From: Schistocephalus solidus
Taxonomy: Eukaryota > Platyhelminthes > Cestoda > Diphyllobothriidea > Diphyllobothriidae
Direction: 5' to 3'
Assembly: GCA_017591395.1 (NCBI GenBank)
Contig: WEDG01007480.1
Coordinates: 1 to 64,000 of the forward strand
Length of the DNA: 64,000 nucleotides
Both the position numbers and the translations under genes were made by a program. Positions 10,689 through 23,649 of this stretch are shown piece by piece (position 1 is the stretch's first letter; the number at the start of each line of letters is the position of its first letter). The notes beneath the pieces are model-generated. The model saw nothing but the letters and a program-made list of their open reading frames with translations, did not search any database and was not told where the DNA came from.

Positions 10689-13432
10689 AAATTTTTTTTT
10701 GTATATTTTGAAGGGTTACAGGCATTGCCCTTGATGACCCTATTAATGTTAGGTTATCATTGCATGTGTACAGTCAATATAAAATGTTGTACATTTTAAA
10801 ATGTTTGAGTCAAAGCATAACATAACTTCAAATGCGTTTTCACAGCCATAAGCAAAACATTGTGGAAGAAAAGTAGAGCCCGAAAGATTTTAAAAGGCTG
10901 GTTTTAAGAAATCAGGCTGTGACAGTCGTCTTTTGTCAAATACAATGCAATCAAGCCTTCTTTTAAAATCAATAATGCTTTCAGAGGTAACCATCTCACT
11001 TGGTAACGAGTTCCAAGGTCGAACCACTCGTTGGCTGAAAGAAAACTTTCTGAGGTTCAATCGCGTGCGTTCGCTATTAACCTTGTAAGGATGACCACGC
11101 AGATGAGTTGTGCAGGCAAAGTCGAAGAAATCCTCCGATCTCAGGGTGGAATCATGGCCCCGGATAATCCGGAATGTCCAGAGCAGGCTACACCGTAAGT
11201 GCCTGTAGGAAAGAGGAAATAAGTCAAGCTTTTCTCAATCTTTCTTGGTAAGGTAAAGTCTTAAGACCGTCAACCATCTTCGTTGCTCTCCGTTGCACCT
11301 GTTCGAGGAGGTCAACATCTTTCTTCATCCACGGTATCCAAGCTGGTACTCCGTAATCTAAATGTGGTCTCACAAAGGCGCCATAGACTTTTCCGAATAG
11401 ATCAGGGGGAATATTTTAAACGCACGTCTGATCCAATGTAGTGTACATGTTGCCTTCTGGACTGCTTTCTTACAGTGTTCTGAGGGCATCAAATTCACAG
11501 TTGTCCACATGCCCAGATCTTTGTATGTTTCGACCTCTTTTAATGCAGTGCCATTAATAAAGTACTGGTGTCTCAGAGATACTTTTCGACCGGCGCTTAG
11601 ATGTAGGATCACGCACTTGGATACATTAAACTTAAGAAGCCACTTAGCCGACCAGGCACTTAGTTTGTCGATATTCGATTGTAACCCTTTTTGCGTCATC
11701 AGCGCAGCTGACTTCAGTCCATATTTTTAATGTCATCTGCAAACATGACAGCTTCACAATCTAGGTCGTTGAGACAGTCGTTCACGTAGATTAGGAAGAG
11801 TAGGGGGCCCAAAACAGAACCCCTGTGGAACACCACTTTCTACTTTTACCCATTCTGAGCTAGAGTTTCCAACAACAACTCTCTGTACTCTGAAAGACAA
11901 GAAACTCTTGATCCAATTGAAAAGTTTTCCTTGAATTCCTACGTTCCAAATCTTCTGCAAAAAGAAGCCCGTGTGGTACACTATCAAAGGCTTTTTTTGA
12001 AGTCAAAAATACAACATCTACTGCATGACCCTTATCTGTGGCCTTTGTCCATTTCTCGTGCGACTGAAGGGCACTCGTGAGACAGGAACGTCCTGGACGG
12101 AAGCCGTGTTGGGCATCGCATAGGATTTGGTTGTTTTCCAGATAGCGCATTAAATGCCTCTTGATAATACGCTCCATTATTTTGCACGCTATGCAAGTTA
12201 AACTGACAGGGCGGTAATTTTCACAGTCGAGTCGTGAACCTCCTTTATAGATCGGGGCGATGAATGCGCACTTCCATTCTTCCGGGAGTTTGCTTTCTTC
12301 AAAGGACTTTTGGAATATGATGGACAGTGGTATACACAGTTCGTTAGCAAGTTCTCTTAGGGCTTATGCAGGAATTCTATCCGGCCCAGGCGACTTGGCT
12401 GGTTTTATACGGAGTAATTCGGTTAAACTACGGTCGGTGAAAAGTCTAGCTCTAGGTCCTCTGTTGTGGATGAGGAGGAGATGGAGGAGTAAGGGAAAGG
12501 GGGGGTACACATTGGTTGACAAACTGTTTGAATAGCAGCAAAATTATTAGGCTCTCTAGTGAAGACGGTCTGGAAGAATTTGGAAAGAAGGGATGCTTTA
12601 ACCTTGTCATCGGTCTCCAGTTTTCCGTCTGCAGACCTAAGGGCAGGTATCATCTTCTGAATTTTCTTTGTACTCCTTATGTAGCCATATAGCATTTTGG
12701 GGTGTTCCGACGATTTTTGCAGTATGTTTAGCTCAAACTTCCTCCGCAGCTTAGTAGCCTCACATTTACAAACGTTGCGTTGCTGCTTATATTCCCGTAA
12801 GTGAGCATCGGAGCCGGTTTGTCTGTAACGCCTCCAGAAGCGATTTCTTTTTGAAAGAGGCCTGCAAGTTTGAGTTTATCCACTTTGGGCGGTTTGTGGT
12901 TGTCTTTTTCCTGAGAGGACAGTTGAGGTAAACAATCCTTTTCAATAACGAACTCAATGTCGTCCAATCTTTATTGGTTCCACCATGTAGTTCTGTTTCC
13001 CAGGATATCTCTGACAGTTGTCTTCTCATAAGTGAGTAGTCCCCCTTCCAAATGTTTCTTACCCAAGTATCGGGTAAATTTGGTTTGGAAAACAGTGAGT
13101 ACTCGAAGCACAGCGTAATGTGATCACTTGAACCTAATGGCGGTTGATCCTGTATGTCTAGCACATTTTCCTCATCTCGGGTAAAAATCAGGTCAAGACA
13201 GTTTGATTGTTGTCCTTCTCTCGTCCGTGTTCCAAAGGTGACGTACTGAGAGAGAAGTTTGTTTGTTGCCCATTGTAGTAGTTTGTGGTTGAAGTTATCT
13301 GGCATTCCCGGCGCAGTCCATGTTTTCCAGTCAATATCAGGAGCGTTTAAATCCCCAACAATGAGGACAGCTTTCTTCTCGCTGGCTTTGTAGAGTTCCG
13401 TTATGAGAATGAGATCCTGATCAGAAGTCTGA
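10689..13432 (-). mobile_element. LINE-A copy inserted into LINE-B
   Basis: This is a 2744-bp insertion in antisense to its host. Read on the - strand it starts inside the endonuclease domain (SDQDLILITELYKASEKKAV, then LIVGDLNAPDIDW), so it is 5' truncated. It then has the linker, the RT with motif A (FDSVPHG), motif B (SGVPQG) and the C-terminal tail, and ends in an A/T-rich tail (aaatttttttttgtatatttt on the + strand). It is close to identical with 7411-9966 but inverted, and its frame breaks are mostly at different places. Confidence 0.92.
11860..12177 (-). pseudogene. LINE-A RT palm fragment (- strand copy)
   Basis: The frame carries AQHGFRPGRSCLTSALQSHE and the motif A neighbourhood (KKAFDSVPHGLLF). 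A shift before motif B moves the rest to 11754-11987, where the block reads SGVPQGFCFGP because of one extra G compared with the sister copy. Confidence 0.8.
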
Positions 13433-13473
13433 TAATCTGTCAGAGCACTGCTCCCTGATCGTCTCGAAAGCAT
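12423..13473 (-). pseudogene. LINE-A endonuclease end and RT linker (- strand copy)
   Basis: Two overlapping frames (12787-13473 and 12423-12695) encode the C-terminal half of the endonuclease with the GDLNAPDIDW and PPLGSSDHITL catalytic blocks, followed by the basic linker. The last part of the 13473 frame (13441-13473) is read-through into flanking LINE-B sequence. Confidence 0.8.
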
Positions 13474-14385
13474 GCCAAACTACTGGGTCTATTCTCAGAA
13501 ACTTAAAAACCGTCAATATTAGAATCTGCCTTTATAAAATGTATGTCAGACCTAGTCTGAAATACTGATCATTCCTATTTAGCCATCTGCACGGTAGTAA
13601 AGGGAAGAAAAGAATCAGTTCAGCACTTCTTTACAAAAGAGTTTTCTCTTCAGAACACAGAAACCTGTACTAGCAAAAAAGCTTTGAGTTTACAAGCATC
13701 GACCTGTTGTGGCTTCGCAGATTACAGAAGGGTTTTTTTACCGTTTAAACTCTTAAACAGTCGTACCTTTAACTCCCTTACATCTCTGAGGCAGCTCAAC
13801 CACTTTCTGCGCACCAGTCATCGAGATGTATTTTTATTTCTTCCTTTGGCACGCACCGTTATATATCGTCAGTTTTTTTCGGTAAACGCTATAGCAATCT
13901 GGAATAAGCTACCCAGAAGTATCAAAATTCAGCAAAAATATCCTTTGTTAACGAGAGATGTCACTAGTTTTCTACACTCAGGACACCTTTCAAAATTTTT
14001 TGGTGCTGACTCTGTAGAAGCTCTCTTCTGCTCTGATGGCGTTCACGGACTCTGAATCCCGTGTCGGACTTCATGCTGAGGGCAATTTTGCTGGCTCAGC
14101 AGACCCTTATTGGCATATGCCTCAGTCGACAGTGAACAGCCGTTCGCCGACATACCTGCTGGTGCAGAATACCGGATCCATACCACTGAAAGGAGAAGTA
14201 CTACACCGTGCACCTGTGTGAACGCTTCCCTCTCCAGAATTTTAATCCCTCAATAAGTTGCAGTTTTTTCTCCTGAAAACACTTGAAAGAGCGAGCTGGA
14301 GCTTTTTGACTGTCAGATCGACCCTCTTCTGTATATCTCTTTTGACCTTGCCTGTAAACTGGCAATAAATAAATAAATATGTGAT
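13433..14385 (+). mobile_element. LINE-B, 3' part of the interrupted host copy
   Basis: It begins with the right copy of the 8-bp duplication (13433-13440). Decoded blocks continue the LINE-B protein (EHCSLIVSKACQTTGS, LKTVNIRICLYKMYVRPSLKY) and a C-terminal domain at 13684-14220. The 3' end is marked by ttgcctgtaaactggcaataaataaataaata near 14350-14385, the same end as in the - copy at 3661. Confidence 0.85.
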
Positions 14386-14439
14386 AAAATTTCAACTTAT
14401 TTTGTCGAGGCCTGACTTTCGGCACACATTTCTGGTCAA

Positions 14440-15440
14440 AAAATCAAACGCTTGGAGACGAGCGAATTTCAAACGGAATTCAAACGACGCTGCAATATGA
14501 ACTATATGAGCAATAAATGCACCTACCTGTTCAAAACGACTTTAAAACTAACAATGAAAGATTGGAAGTATATTCGGGAACGACTTAGCCATTTTAAGAT
14601 GTCGAATGTCCTGGAGAACTTCAGAGCTTCAAGGGGTTTAGCAATTTTGGCTCACTGAGTTGTTATCTGTTTTTATTGGTGTAGAGCCTGCTCAGGCAAG
14701 TCAAGTTTGTAGCGGCCGAAGACTTCGAGGTTTGCACACACACACACGGGCGAGTAACGCACCTGTAGCTGTTATTAGACGCTGTGCGTATTAAATAGGG
14801 TCTCTAAGCATCATGCCGATCACTCAAACGCAACAGTCATTAGAAGGAACGTCAGAAATGTTGGAAATGGATTCTACTATTAAGAAGAATATAAAGGTAC
14901 GAAAGGGCACAATAGAAAATAAAGAAGGGAGCGTTACATGAGGCGATATCCCTTTTGGAGTGGGGGGAATTACGTCGTGTCTGTTGGATAACCGGTGGGG
15001 AGTGTAACGCTGTGGGCAACTGCAGGGTCGGGACGAGGGGATGCTGACATTGAACGGAGGGTAGCGATACGATAAGCGGCGACGGTACTCGTGGGGATGA
15101 AAGTCAGCGTTCGAGAGTGGAAGGGGGCACCGGCATCTTCACCGACATTCCATGACTCCATCCCCATCCGGGATCCGCATGAAAAGTGCTACCTGTCCAT
15201 TCAAACAATTCTGTTGGAACTGTGGTTCGTTACAGTTGATATGTAACTTCCAATTTTAGGTCGTTTTGTGAGCAATTTCGGCACGAGAAAAATTCCAGAG
15301 TTGCAAAAAGCAATTACGTACGTTCTGTTGCAGCGTTATTGTCAGGAACAGTATGAGCGAAGTGAAAACGGTTTTCAAACTGTCCAAGTTGGATAAAAAA
15401 TAATATATGTGGTTCCTCTGCACACGAACGCGGATAATAT
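14440..15440 (+). repeat. LINE 5'-region repeat, copy 2
   Basis: It shares blocks at about 14560-14660 and 15280-15440 with 840-1150. The 60-70 codon frame at 14452-14658 has a counterpart in the decayed copy near 790-960, so it may be the remains of a small ORF1-like product. 15440-16470 shows nothing recognisable. Confidence 0.5.
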
Positions 15441-16469
15441 ATATTGAATTATAATAATTGTGCGTATGTGTGGTATGCAGCTTCCGTACCAGATTGACCA
15501 AAAAATAAAGATTCAATTTATCAATAAATTCTTCATATGCAGCCAAAGTCAGATGATTTTAACTGATGTACCCTGGTGCCCTTACAATCTACTCGCAGAA
15601 CTCCCTCGTCACGGTGATCAAATGTAACTAAGTGAATGAGATCGATGCCATTCGCAGTGAGACGACCGTTTATTAAGATCATCAGAAACTGTTCGGGAAA
15701 AACTTACGAGCTTTCTTTCGGTTCCTTTTGCGGCATGCTATCCAGGTCATAAGAAGGATAATCAACCGCTGATATGGGCACTGCCATGGGCTACGAAGAT
15801 GAAGAAGAAACCCTGCACAATGTTTTACGAAGCCAGGCAGGCTGAAGATAATTTGCTTTCTCTGAAATATAGGCCACGTCTCGTTAAACACATTCAGGAT
15901 TAGCAGATAGACCGATGCCATAAGTTTGTCGCAGAGTTGGTTATAGTAAGTTTTTGCACAACCAAATATTTTTGGACTACTTTAAATGAATTGTAACGGA
16001 TATCCTACATCTTCTTTCCTTTAAATACTGTGGGATATGGCGCACGCGAACATCCGAAGAAACGCGCTCACAGGGACCCGTTTGAGCCTGTATAAGGCTC
16101 CATTACTTAATGACACTTTTGACCACCGTGGCGAGATTTAAGCATGAAATGGATATTAATTTGCTGAGATAAAATTGATAATATACTCGATATTTTTTAG
16201 CAGCTGCATTTTTCGCCGGGCACGCATATACGGATAAATTTGCAATCACACAAATAATGATGTCAGCAGTTATTCGAGTATTTTTTCGGATATGAATAGG
16301 GAGGTTAAGTTTTAAAGCATTAGTTCACAAAGAAAATGACTTATATGGATTAAATGAAGAGAAGTTGGCTTTATTTGGAATTTGGAATTTATATTTGGTT
16401 AGCACCGGGAAGGCACTGTCGAAAGAAACTTAATACGAAATAAAATTATGAAAATGTGTGCAGATAAAA

Positions 16470-16570
16470 TGTACAAATATGTAAAAATGTAGGCAGAACT
16501 TGTCCTGTTAGGGTAATAGTTAGTGACGTTTTAAAATTATTTGTGAACTAGAAAATAGGCAGCGAAAATA
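16470..16570 (+). repeat. LINE-A linker fragment
   Basis: This fragment matches 1870-1970 of the old LINE-A copy (tgtaggcagaacttgtcct block), the region between endonuclease and RT. It is an isolated remnant. Confidence 0.55.
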
Positions 16571-16825
16571 AACTCCGAAATCCCCAAATAACAATGCTTC
16601 TACTAATGTTAACAGTTTTTTCCAAATCATTTATTCATTTTTCAAATGTACGTTTTCCTCCACTTTATGCTAATTTTACTTAAAATTTCCTTTCGGGGCC
16701 ACCCCATATCTTTCCCATGCCACAATATAGCCTGCTTTCCATGGGTTTCATCCAAATATGCCGTTTTACAATAATCTGAGTTCTTTTAAAAGTAAAATTT
16801 AAATAAATTGTCGACTTGAACACCT

Positions 16826-19128
16826 TTGTTTCCTACCTTTTATTTATTCTCTGCAGTTTTATTCTCCGCCGCCAAATCTTCCTTTTTTATAAATAATGAT
16901 GAGCGTAACATGCAGCTCAGTAATATGATCACTTTAATTTCACTCAATGGGAGATCAGTTGTAAATAAGATGACAGCGATTAGAACAGTAGCTTATGAGT
17001 TTGATCTAGATGTGCTGTTCATCACTGAATCCTGGGCTCACTCTCTTATTTCCGACTCGACGCTCGCTAAAGATGATTTCAATTTGTACAGACAAGACCA
17101 CGCTGAAAAACGTGGCTGTGGTTGCCTTCTTTATATCAAGTCATCCTTCGTAACTTTCCCCTTTCAACTGAGTATTTCGTCCTTTTCTGGAAATTTATGC
17201 TTTGTTTCAGTCATCTTCCCGCACAATAAAAAGTGGTAATTGGCTGTGTATATAATCCTCCATGTTATTCTGGCAATGAAAGCGAGCACTGTGAACTGTT
17301 TGAAAAAGTTGCAGAGACTATATTTGATGTGAAAATAACCGTAGGTGATTTTACTTTGCCAGAAATTGGCTGGCAAGCAAATTACTCTCCACCAAAACTT
17401 CAGAAATTGATCGTTACTATTAAATTTTCAAACATGTCCCACCTGGTTAGTTCAGTGTCTAGAAATGACAGCATTTTAGATCTTATTTTAACAAATAACG
17501 TCCACCCTCCCGTTATGAATTTCCCTCGTGATCTTTTCACAAGTGATCATGCACTAATTCAATGTTGATTTCCAGTCTCAATTTTTAAAAAGCCCGAGGT
17601 AAAATGCAATAAACTTGAATTTGTTAACACAAACCACGAATTAATAAATAATTTCGTTAGCAATCTAGATTGATATAGCATATTTTCAATTAACGATAAA
17701 AACATTTTCCATGAGTAATTGCAGAGCCTTATAGATAAAATTCAGGCTTTTATCCAGCTTAAGCATTTTAAGTTAAATACAGCCTTTTCTGCTGTTCCAC
17801 ATTTTCTCCAAAACAGACTTAAAAAATAACGAAAGCAACTTAACGATCCGTTTTAAAAGTCTCTGCCAGTTCACTAAAGGATAGCTTAAACATTTGAATC
17901 AGCATTGAAATTTACGCTCACGCGAGATTGGCATAGGGAGTCTCGGGCAATTAGTGATTTCACTTCATCAAAATCAGTTGTTCAAGTATTCGCTGTCCGG
18001 TCACCCGCTAAGCGTCTGAATGTAACTCCGCTTTTACTTGACTGTCACAAAATATTTGTTATAGAGGATTTGGGCAGAGCAGAAATGTTGAATTCATTTT
18101 TTGCCAACAACTTTACCATTTAAACTTGCTTCACTCCCTCAATCCCTCTATTGTCAAATTGAAATTCACATCTAACAACCATTAATTTATCGCCTTCAAG
18201 TATTCAAAAGGAAAAAGCTCGCCTAAAAAAATCACATTCAGTTGGAACTGATAATATTCCAAACTCACTTATAAAACAGTTAAGAGGTTTCCACCTTTAC
18301 TAAGCAAATTATTCTCATTATTTCTCGAAAAAGGTTTCTTCCCCGATCATCGGAAAACTTCTATTATAATTCGAGTTTTTAGATCTGGTTTCCGCTCTGT
18401 CATGCATAAATATCGCAGTGTTCATAAAACGCCCTCTCTTACTAAACTCTTTGAAAAACTTATTTCAAAACAAATTGCGGGTTTTTACATAAGTAATCAA
18501 ATTATCAACTCTTCCCAACATTGATTTTACCGGATCGCTCTTGTGAAACCTGCCACATGTCTTTTCCAAATCTACTAACCTCTCTTCGTAATGATCATCT
18601 ATCTGTGATAGATAGCTTTTTAGATCATAATAAGGCATTCGATAAAGTTCCTAACAGACGAACGCTAGCTAAACTACATGCATTAGGACTTCGTATTCCC
18701 CGTAACGATTTTATTAGGTCATACCTATTTGATGGAAAGCAAAAGGTTTAAGTGGGGTACTCTTACTCAAGTGCTACTCTGATTGTAAGTGGTGCCTTTT
18801 AAGGCACCATTTTAAGTCCTTTGTTGTTTTTACTTCACATAAAGGATATTTCATCGATAGTTAAACATTTAAACTTTATTTATGCTTATGAACTCAAATG
18901 CGTGTATTCCTTCTCTAACTCTATGGCCGAACCATGCCTAAAACAAATATATTCGGATTTAGACGTTCTTTCGGCGTGGAGCTCCACATGGCTTATGGAG
19001 TTCTTACTTTCCTAGGGTCGCTACATGTGTTTTGGGCCTCTAAGGCTGTCAAAAACTGTATTTTTAATGGCTGCTCTATGACTAAATGTTCCTTCATAAA
19101 GGACTTCGGCTTAAGCTACACAAATTAA
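16826..19128 (+). mobile_element. LINE-C, endonuclease plus RT, degenerate
   Basis: The frame at 16826-17239 is the start of an endonuclease domain: ITLISLNGRSVVNKM (the usual SLNxRS opening) and LDVLFITESWAHS (ITE motif with the catalytic glutamate). The frame at 17233-17568 continues it with IVGDF-like VGDFTLPEIGW and FTSDHALIQC (the SDH motif). Decayed RT follows: a SIDFSKAFD-like motif A at 18610-18680 (DHNKAFDKVP), a motif B region near 18790 and LDVLSAWSSTWLM at 18960-18995. Stops occur throughout. It is a separate family from LINE-A and LINE-B by sequence, though of the same general CR1/L2-like type. Confidence 0.8.
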
Positions 19129-19249
19129 TTAGATCATTTTCCTCAAGTCGATAGAATTAAAAACAAAGCTGCTCAGATTCGCGTCTTTATTTCTTACAAT
19201 TTCTACCTTCATGAAATAAAATAAGGACACCGAGAATATCCTACTGAGT

Positions 19250-20815
19250 GTGGCTAAGTATGGGTTCCTCAAAACAATATCTCGGGACACCACTAAGGAC
19301 TCTTTTTTGATCAGGTTATACAATCTAGGGACAATGGTTTTGCACTTTACGAAGTCTACGTCGATTTCATCAAGACCTTCGATCGTGTTGACCATGCTAT
19401 CCTTCTCTTGAAACTTTCATGTTTCGGTTTACGTGGTAAATTTCTACATTTGAAATCTTGTTTCCCCGGCTTTCACACACGACATTTTCAAGCTCTCCAA
19501 TGTTATCTCCAGCCCCACGCATGTGAGGAGTTGAGTTATTCAGGATAGTGTGCTTGGCCCGATCTTATTTTGCTTTTTGTCAATGATGTTCTATGCTAAT
19601 TTCAGAATGATAGGCCCCTTATGTATGGTGATGATGTTCAATTTGTCTATAATTACAAGCCGGTAGATCGCAGCATCGTGCTCGAACTCTTAAAAAATGC
19701 TCTTTCGGACTATGCACAGTGGTGCTAAACATAGCGCCTTTCCCGTCTTTGGCAGAAATGCTCCGTTATGGCTGTTGGCGAACATCATCAGCCTCAACTA
19801 AGCAAAGATGGTCACGACATAAATGTACTCTAATTTATGACGGATATTGGTATATCATATTCAAACTGTCTTGATCTTTCAGAGCATTGTGCCTTAATTG
19901 TCTCTGAAGAACGCAGAACTACCGGGTCTATCCTCCGAAAAATTAAAACTATCGATGTTAGACCGCAACTTCATAAAAGCTACGTAAGCCCGGTTTAGAA
20001 TATTGTTCATTTCTATATATTCTTCTGCGCGCTAGTTAACAGAAGAAAACAGAATCGGTTCCGCATTTTTTTACTAAAAGAGCTAAGTCCTTGGAACACA
20101 AAAACCTGACTATCGAAAATGCTTTGGGCTTATGAAAATGGATCCTTTATGGTTTTGCCGATTACAGAAGGGACACTTTTTTACTGTTTACGCTTTTAGA
20201 CAGTCGTAAATTTAATCCCCATCCAAAGTTAGGCAGCTTGAATACTCTCGGCACAGCAGCCACCGCGAGGTCATTTTAATCCTTCTCTTGGCACGAACAG
20301 TTGAATAAACTACCCTGAAATATAAAAATACTGCAAAATTATTCTCCGTTTATGATAACTATCACTATAATTCTGTATTCAGAACAACTCCCAAGATTTC
20401 TGGGTATCAACATAGTCGAATTTATCTTCCGGCTCAACGGTGTGCGTGCCCTCTGAACCTCGTCCCAAGTCTGATATTGAGGACAATATTGCTGTTTCTG
20501 TAGGCCGCAACCATTGAATTCTTCAGCAAACAGTGAGCAACCATCCACAGATGCAGCCTTCCCTCGTGCAAAATCTTGATTTCTTAAAAAGGCGGAGAGA
20601 CAGTTTACACACTGCACTTCTGCTAACCCTTTCCCGTTCCAAACTGCTGTCGTTCCAATAAAACTAGTTTTTTTCTCCGGAATAATATTAATCCAGGAAA
20701 AACACTTATAACTTTATTTTTCAGGAAATTTTTTTACTGCTAATTTGGTCCTCACGGTATATTTCTTCTGACATGGACTGTAAACTGGCATAAAAACGAT
20801 CATTTATTTATTTAC
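19250..20815 (+). mobile_element. LINE-B, third copy, degenerate
   Basis: In broken frames this region repeats LINE-B blocks: RDNGFALYEVYVDFIKTFD (motif A region) near 19330-19390, PTHVRS and VLGPILFCFLSMM near 19510-19590, SLNLS-like and MYVSP-like blocks near 19860-20010. It has the same 3' end block (actgtaaactggcataaaaa) at about 20775-20800. It is strongly decayed. Confidence 0.7.
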
Positions 20816-20829
20816 ATGGTATTTTTAAT

Positions 20830-22800
20830 AGGTAAAAATAGGAATAGGGAAAAATGTACACCGCCAACAGAGATGTGTTAATCTAGGGGCTGGATAATAA
20901 ATGCTACAAATTTCTTCATTTTTGTCCCGGCGGATTCCTACCCAAGTTGCAGGTTGTGGGTCCTGCTGTCCAATGCCCTGTCGCCACATTCACTTCTACC
21001 CGAGCACGCTGCCTATTTTAACGGTCCACCAACAGTGTTCGTATCCTTTTATTGATATCTCGGCAACCGCCATTTTGGCAAAAACGACGGTGATTCTTAA
21101 TGAATCAAGGGCTTTATGCTAGTCGATCTATGAAGTGATACTTTAAGAATTGGAATATAAAACCTCTGTTTTGTCTGAGCAGCTCTCATTTACTAATGTA
21201 AGCCCAATTCGTTGAATTTAATGACGAAGCCGGCTGGTATAGATCGAACCGATGTAGCGTTGACCATGCCTAACATATGAGAAGTATTGGTAGTAAGTAT
21301 CCATTAAATATTTTCAGATTTATCCCGATTAAGCAAGTTATCCGCAGGATTTCCACGTTGTGTTCATTCAATTTGGCCTGCTCCATTGGGAAAGTAATTT
21401 GAGGATGGACTGGTCTTGGCGATATACCGTCACCAAAGTGTTTTCTGATATAACATACACCATTTGGGACCGCGAGCGATCTTTGAGAGTAAAATTCGTT
21501 GTTCGATATGATCCGCTTAAGCTAAGGGTAAATCCTTTTTTTCCTCAAATACACTGAACTGAACTGAACTGAACAGATGCAGATTAGAATATCCAATTGA
21601 CGCAGTGCGTGACTTTGATCGCGGACCTCAAGTTGTTTCGGAAATACTGCTGAGACACGTTTGCAGCGTCTAACAGACTGTTTGGACATGTTAAACCCTA
21701 CCAATAGACTGCTTGCGCACTAGTACTCCTCGATCTCTAGCCTTTAGAAATCTATCTATTTCGACTGTTCAGTTATAATGAGCTGTTCCTATAATCAGTG
21801 ATTTTGAATGCTACCAGTGCCTGGGCGCACGGTTAAGTCGCACCACTATCTTCAACCATTGTAGATCCATACACGCTCATGAGCGTGCCTTGTACACAAG
21901 GTATCCAGCGTTTTTGTATGTATGGTTAATAACTGTGAAAATGCCTCTCAATACGCCGCATCAAGGAATAATTTGTTACATAATATATAACACATACGTG
22001 TTATATATTACACGGCACATATGTGCCGATGCTATGTGATGCGGCGTACTGATTAATTTTACACCCTTAGAAAATTGATTACACCGGCAGGGATTGTTTT
22101 TGCCTACATTATTTCCCTAAGCATTTAACACATTAACCCTGCAGCTTAAACCATAAATTTGCCTTTTTCGCAATAATCCCATTGAAACCCTGAATTCCTT
22201 CCAATTATTCTCAGTAAAAACTGCTTCTTACGATTGAATAGCAACGCCCATTCATCCTTCAACTACACGAGCGACCTTTTGTAACCCTTTTTTATCGACC
22301 CGAAGGAATGCTATTGAACAACCGCTGGATGTAACTTGCTAGGAAAACCTCGACACTTGCAGTACGTTACCTCTTCGTTATGTTCTTAATATCATACGGA
22401 TAAATTTGGACCCGGGACGCTTAGTGCGCTGACTTTGCACTTACAAAGCACACAACGGTTGCCGTGCCGTAACAGTTGAGTGCACCAAGCCCACCGTGCC
22501 TGTTAACGGAAACTACCTCACAGTGATACACTGATTTTATTCTTTCTGTAACGCTGTCTCACTCACCCACAAAACCGCGACGAGGTTAGAGCCCTACTCT
22601 ATGAATTCTACCAAACATTTGGCGTGCTATAACACTGTGTGGAATCACCGTGACTAACGTCCGCAAGAAACACGAGATATGCAGGTATCTCTATCTGACA
22701 ACGGTATGCTCTGGAATAGGGATCTGAACGATTAAACAAAGTCAAGGCACAAGGTTAAATCTTGTTCCCTCAGCATTTTTTAGTGCATTTGTAAGATGAA
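20830..22800. other. intergenic, no gene seen
   Basis: I see no coding region with family resemblance on either strand. The only structure is a short ctgaa tandem at 21554-21574 and the layered palindrome at 21949-22052. Confidence 0.6.
21949..22052. repeat. layered inverted repeats
   Basis: Outer arms of 12 bp (21952-21963, tacgccgcatca, against 22037-22048), extended by a few more pairs with one mismatch, enclose two inner palindromes. One is a 13-bp-stem hairpin at 21981-22010 with a 4-base loop. The other is a perfect 16-bp palindrome, cggcacatatgtgccg, at 22013-22028. Confidence 0.9.
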
Positions 22801-22839
22801 GTGGCAGAAACTTATCTCGGCTACCCAAGATCTGGGATT

Positions 22840-23400
22840 CAACTAGAATGTTGGTGATCGTGTTCTATTGAAACAGATTGAATTGCGGTGGGATGAACAC
22901 ATCATGCAGTTGACTGATGAGGGCATGTTGAAGTAAATTTTGTGCGGAAGTAGACACGGGGACTTGCACGCATAATAAAAAACTTCGCCACCAGCGCATA
23001 TTGAAAACCTCGCTATAGGGCCTCTAAATTGTCCAAGGGATCAAGTAGAGACTTGCACAAACCAGACAGGTATAGCGTGCGATCGTAAAATTGGAAAAAG
23101 CTATCTCAGAAGCTAACCAACAAGAAACTCAGGCGGGACAAGTTTGTACGAATAGCATGGTGCGGAACGTTACCAACGCCCAACTCTCATCGTGGCCTTA
23201 TTGTTGACGCGTGTACTGGCCTTGTTAGACATCTTAGGATCCACCGCAACGTCAGCGTGACCAAACAAACCTTCTTACTTGAGAAGCCTCTCTCACTTGC
23301 CCTGGCTGCAACACGTTGGCTGGCCCTGATGAATACCTTCGTAGTCGCAATAACCGGGACACCGCCAATTATTCAGATTCCGTAAAAATTTGTGCCCGTT
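22840..23400 (+). mobile_element. faint RTE-like remnant
   Basis: Broken frames give blocks resembling the post-RT region of the zinc-finger RTE elements in this window: LRWDEHIMQL-like near 22890 and GLVRHLRIHRN near 23220-23250 (compare GLVGHLRIHR in the other copies). Nothing longer is conserved, so this is a weak call. Confidence 0.4.
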
Positions 23401-23649
23401 GTGACTGCATGTTCCAATAATGCTCTGTCCTGGCGTCGATTTGCGTAGGCATCACAGTACTATTAGAGGAGCAACATCTCGTGCAAGTCACTGCAGCCTA
23501 GCCAAGGGACAGCGAGCGTCCGGAGCAGTTGAATGCATTGCTCACTACAGGAAGCATAACGTGCCTTTGCCCATCCCGATGCGCTTGATTTCGTGGCTTG
23601 GAAGGTTATCAGCTGATGAGGCAATTATGTCCTCCTTTTGAATAAAAGT

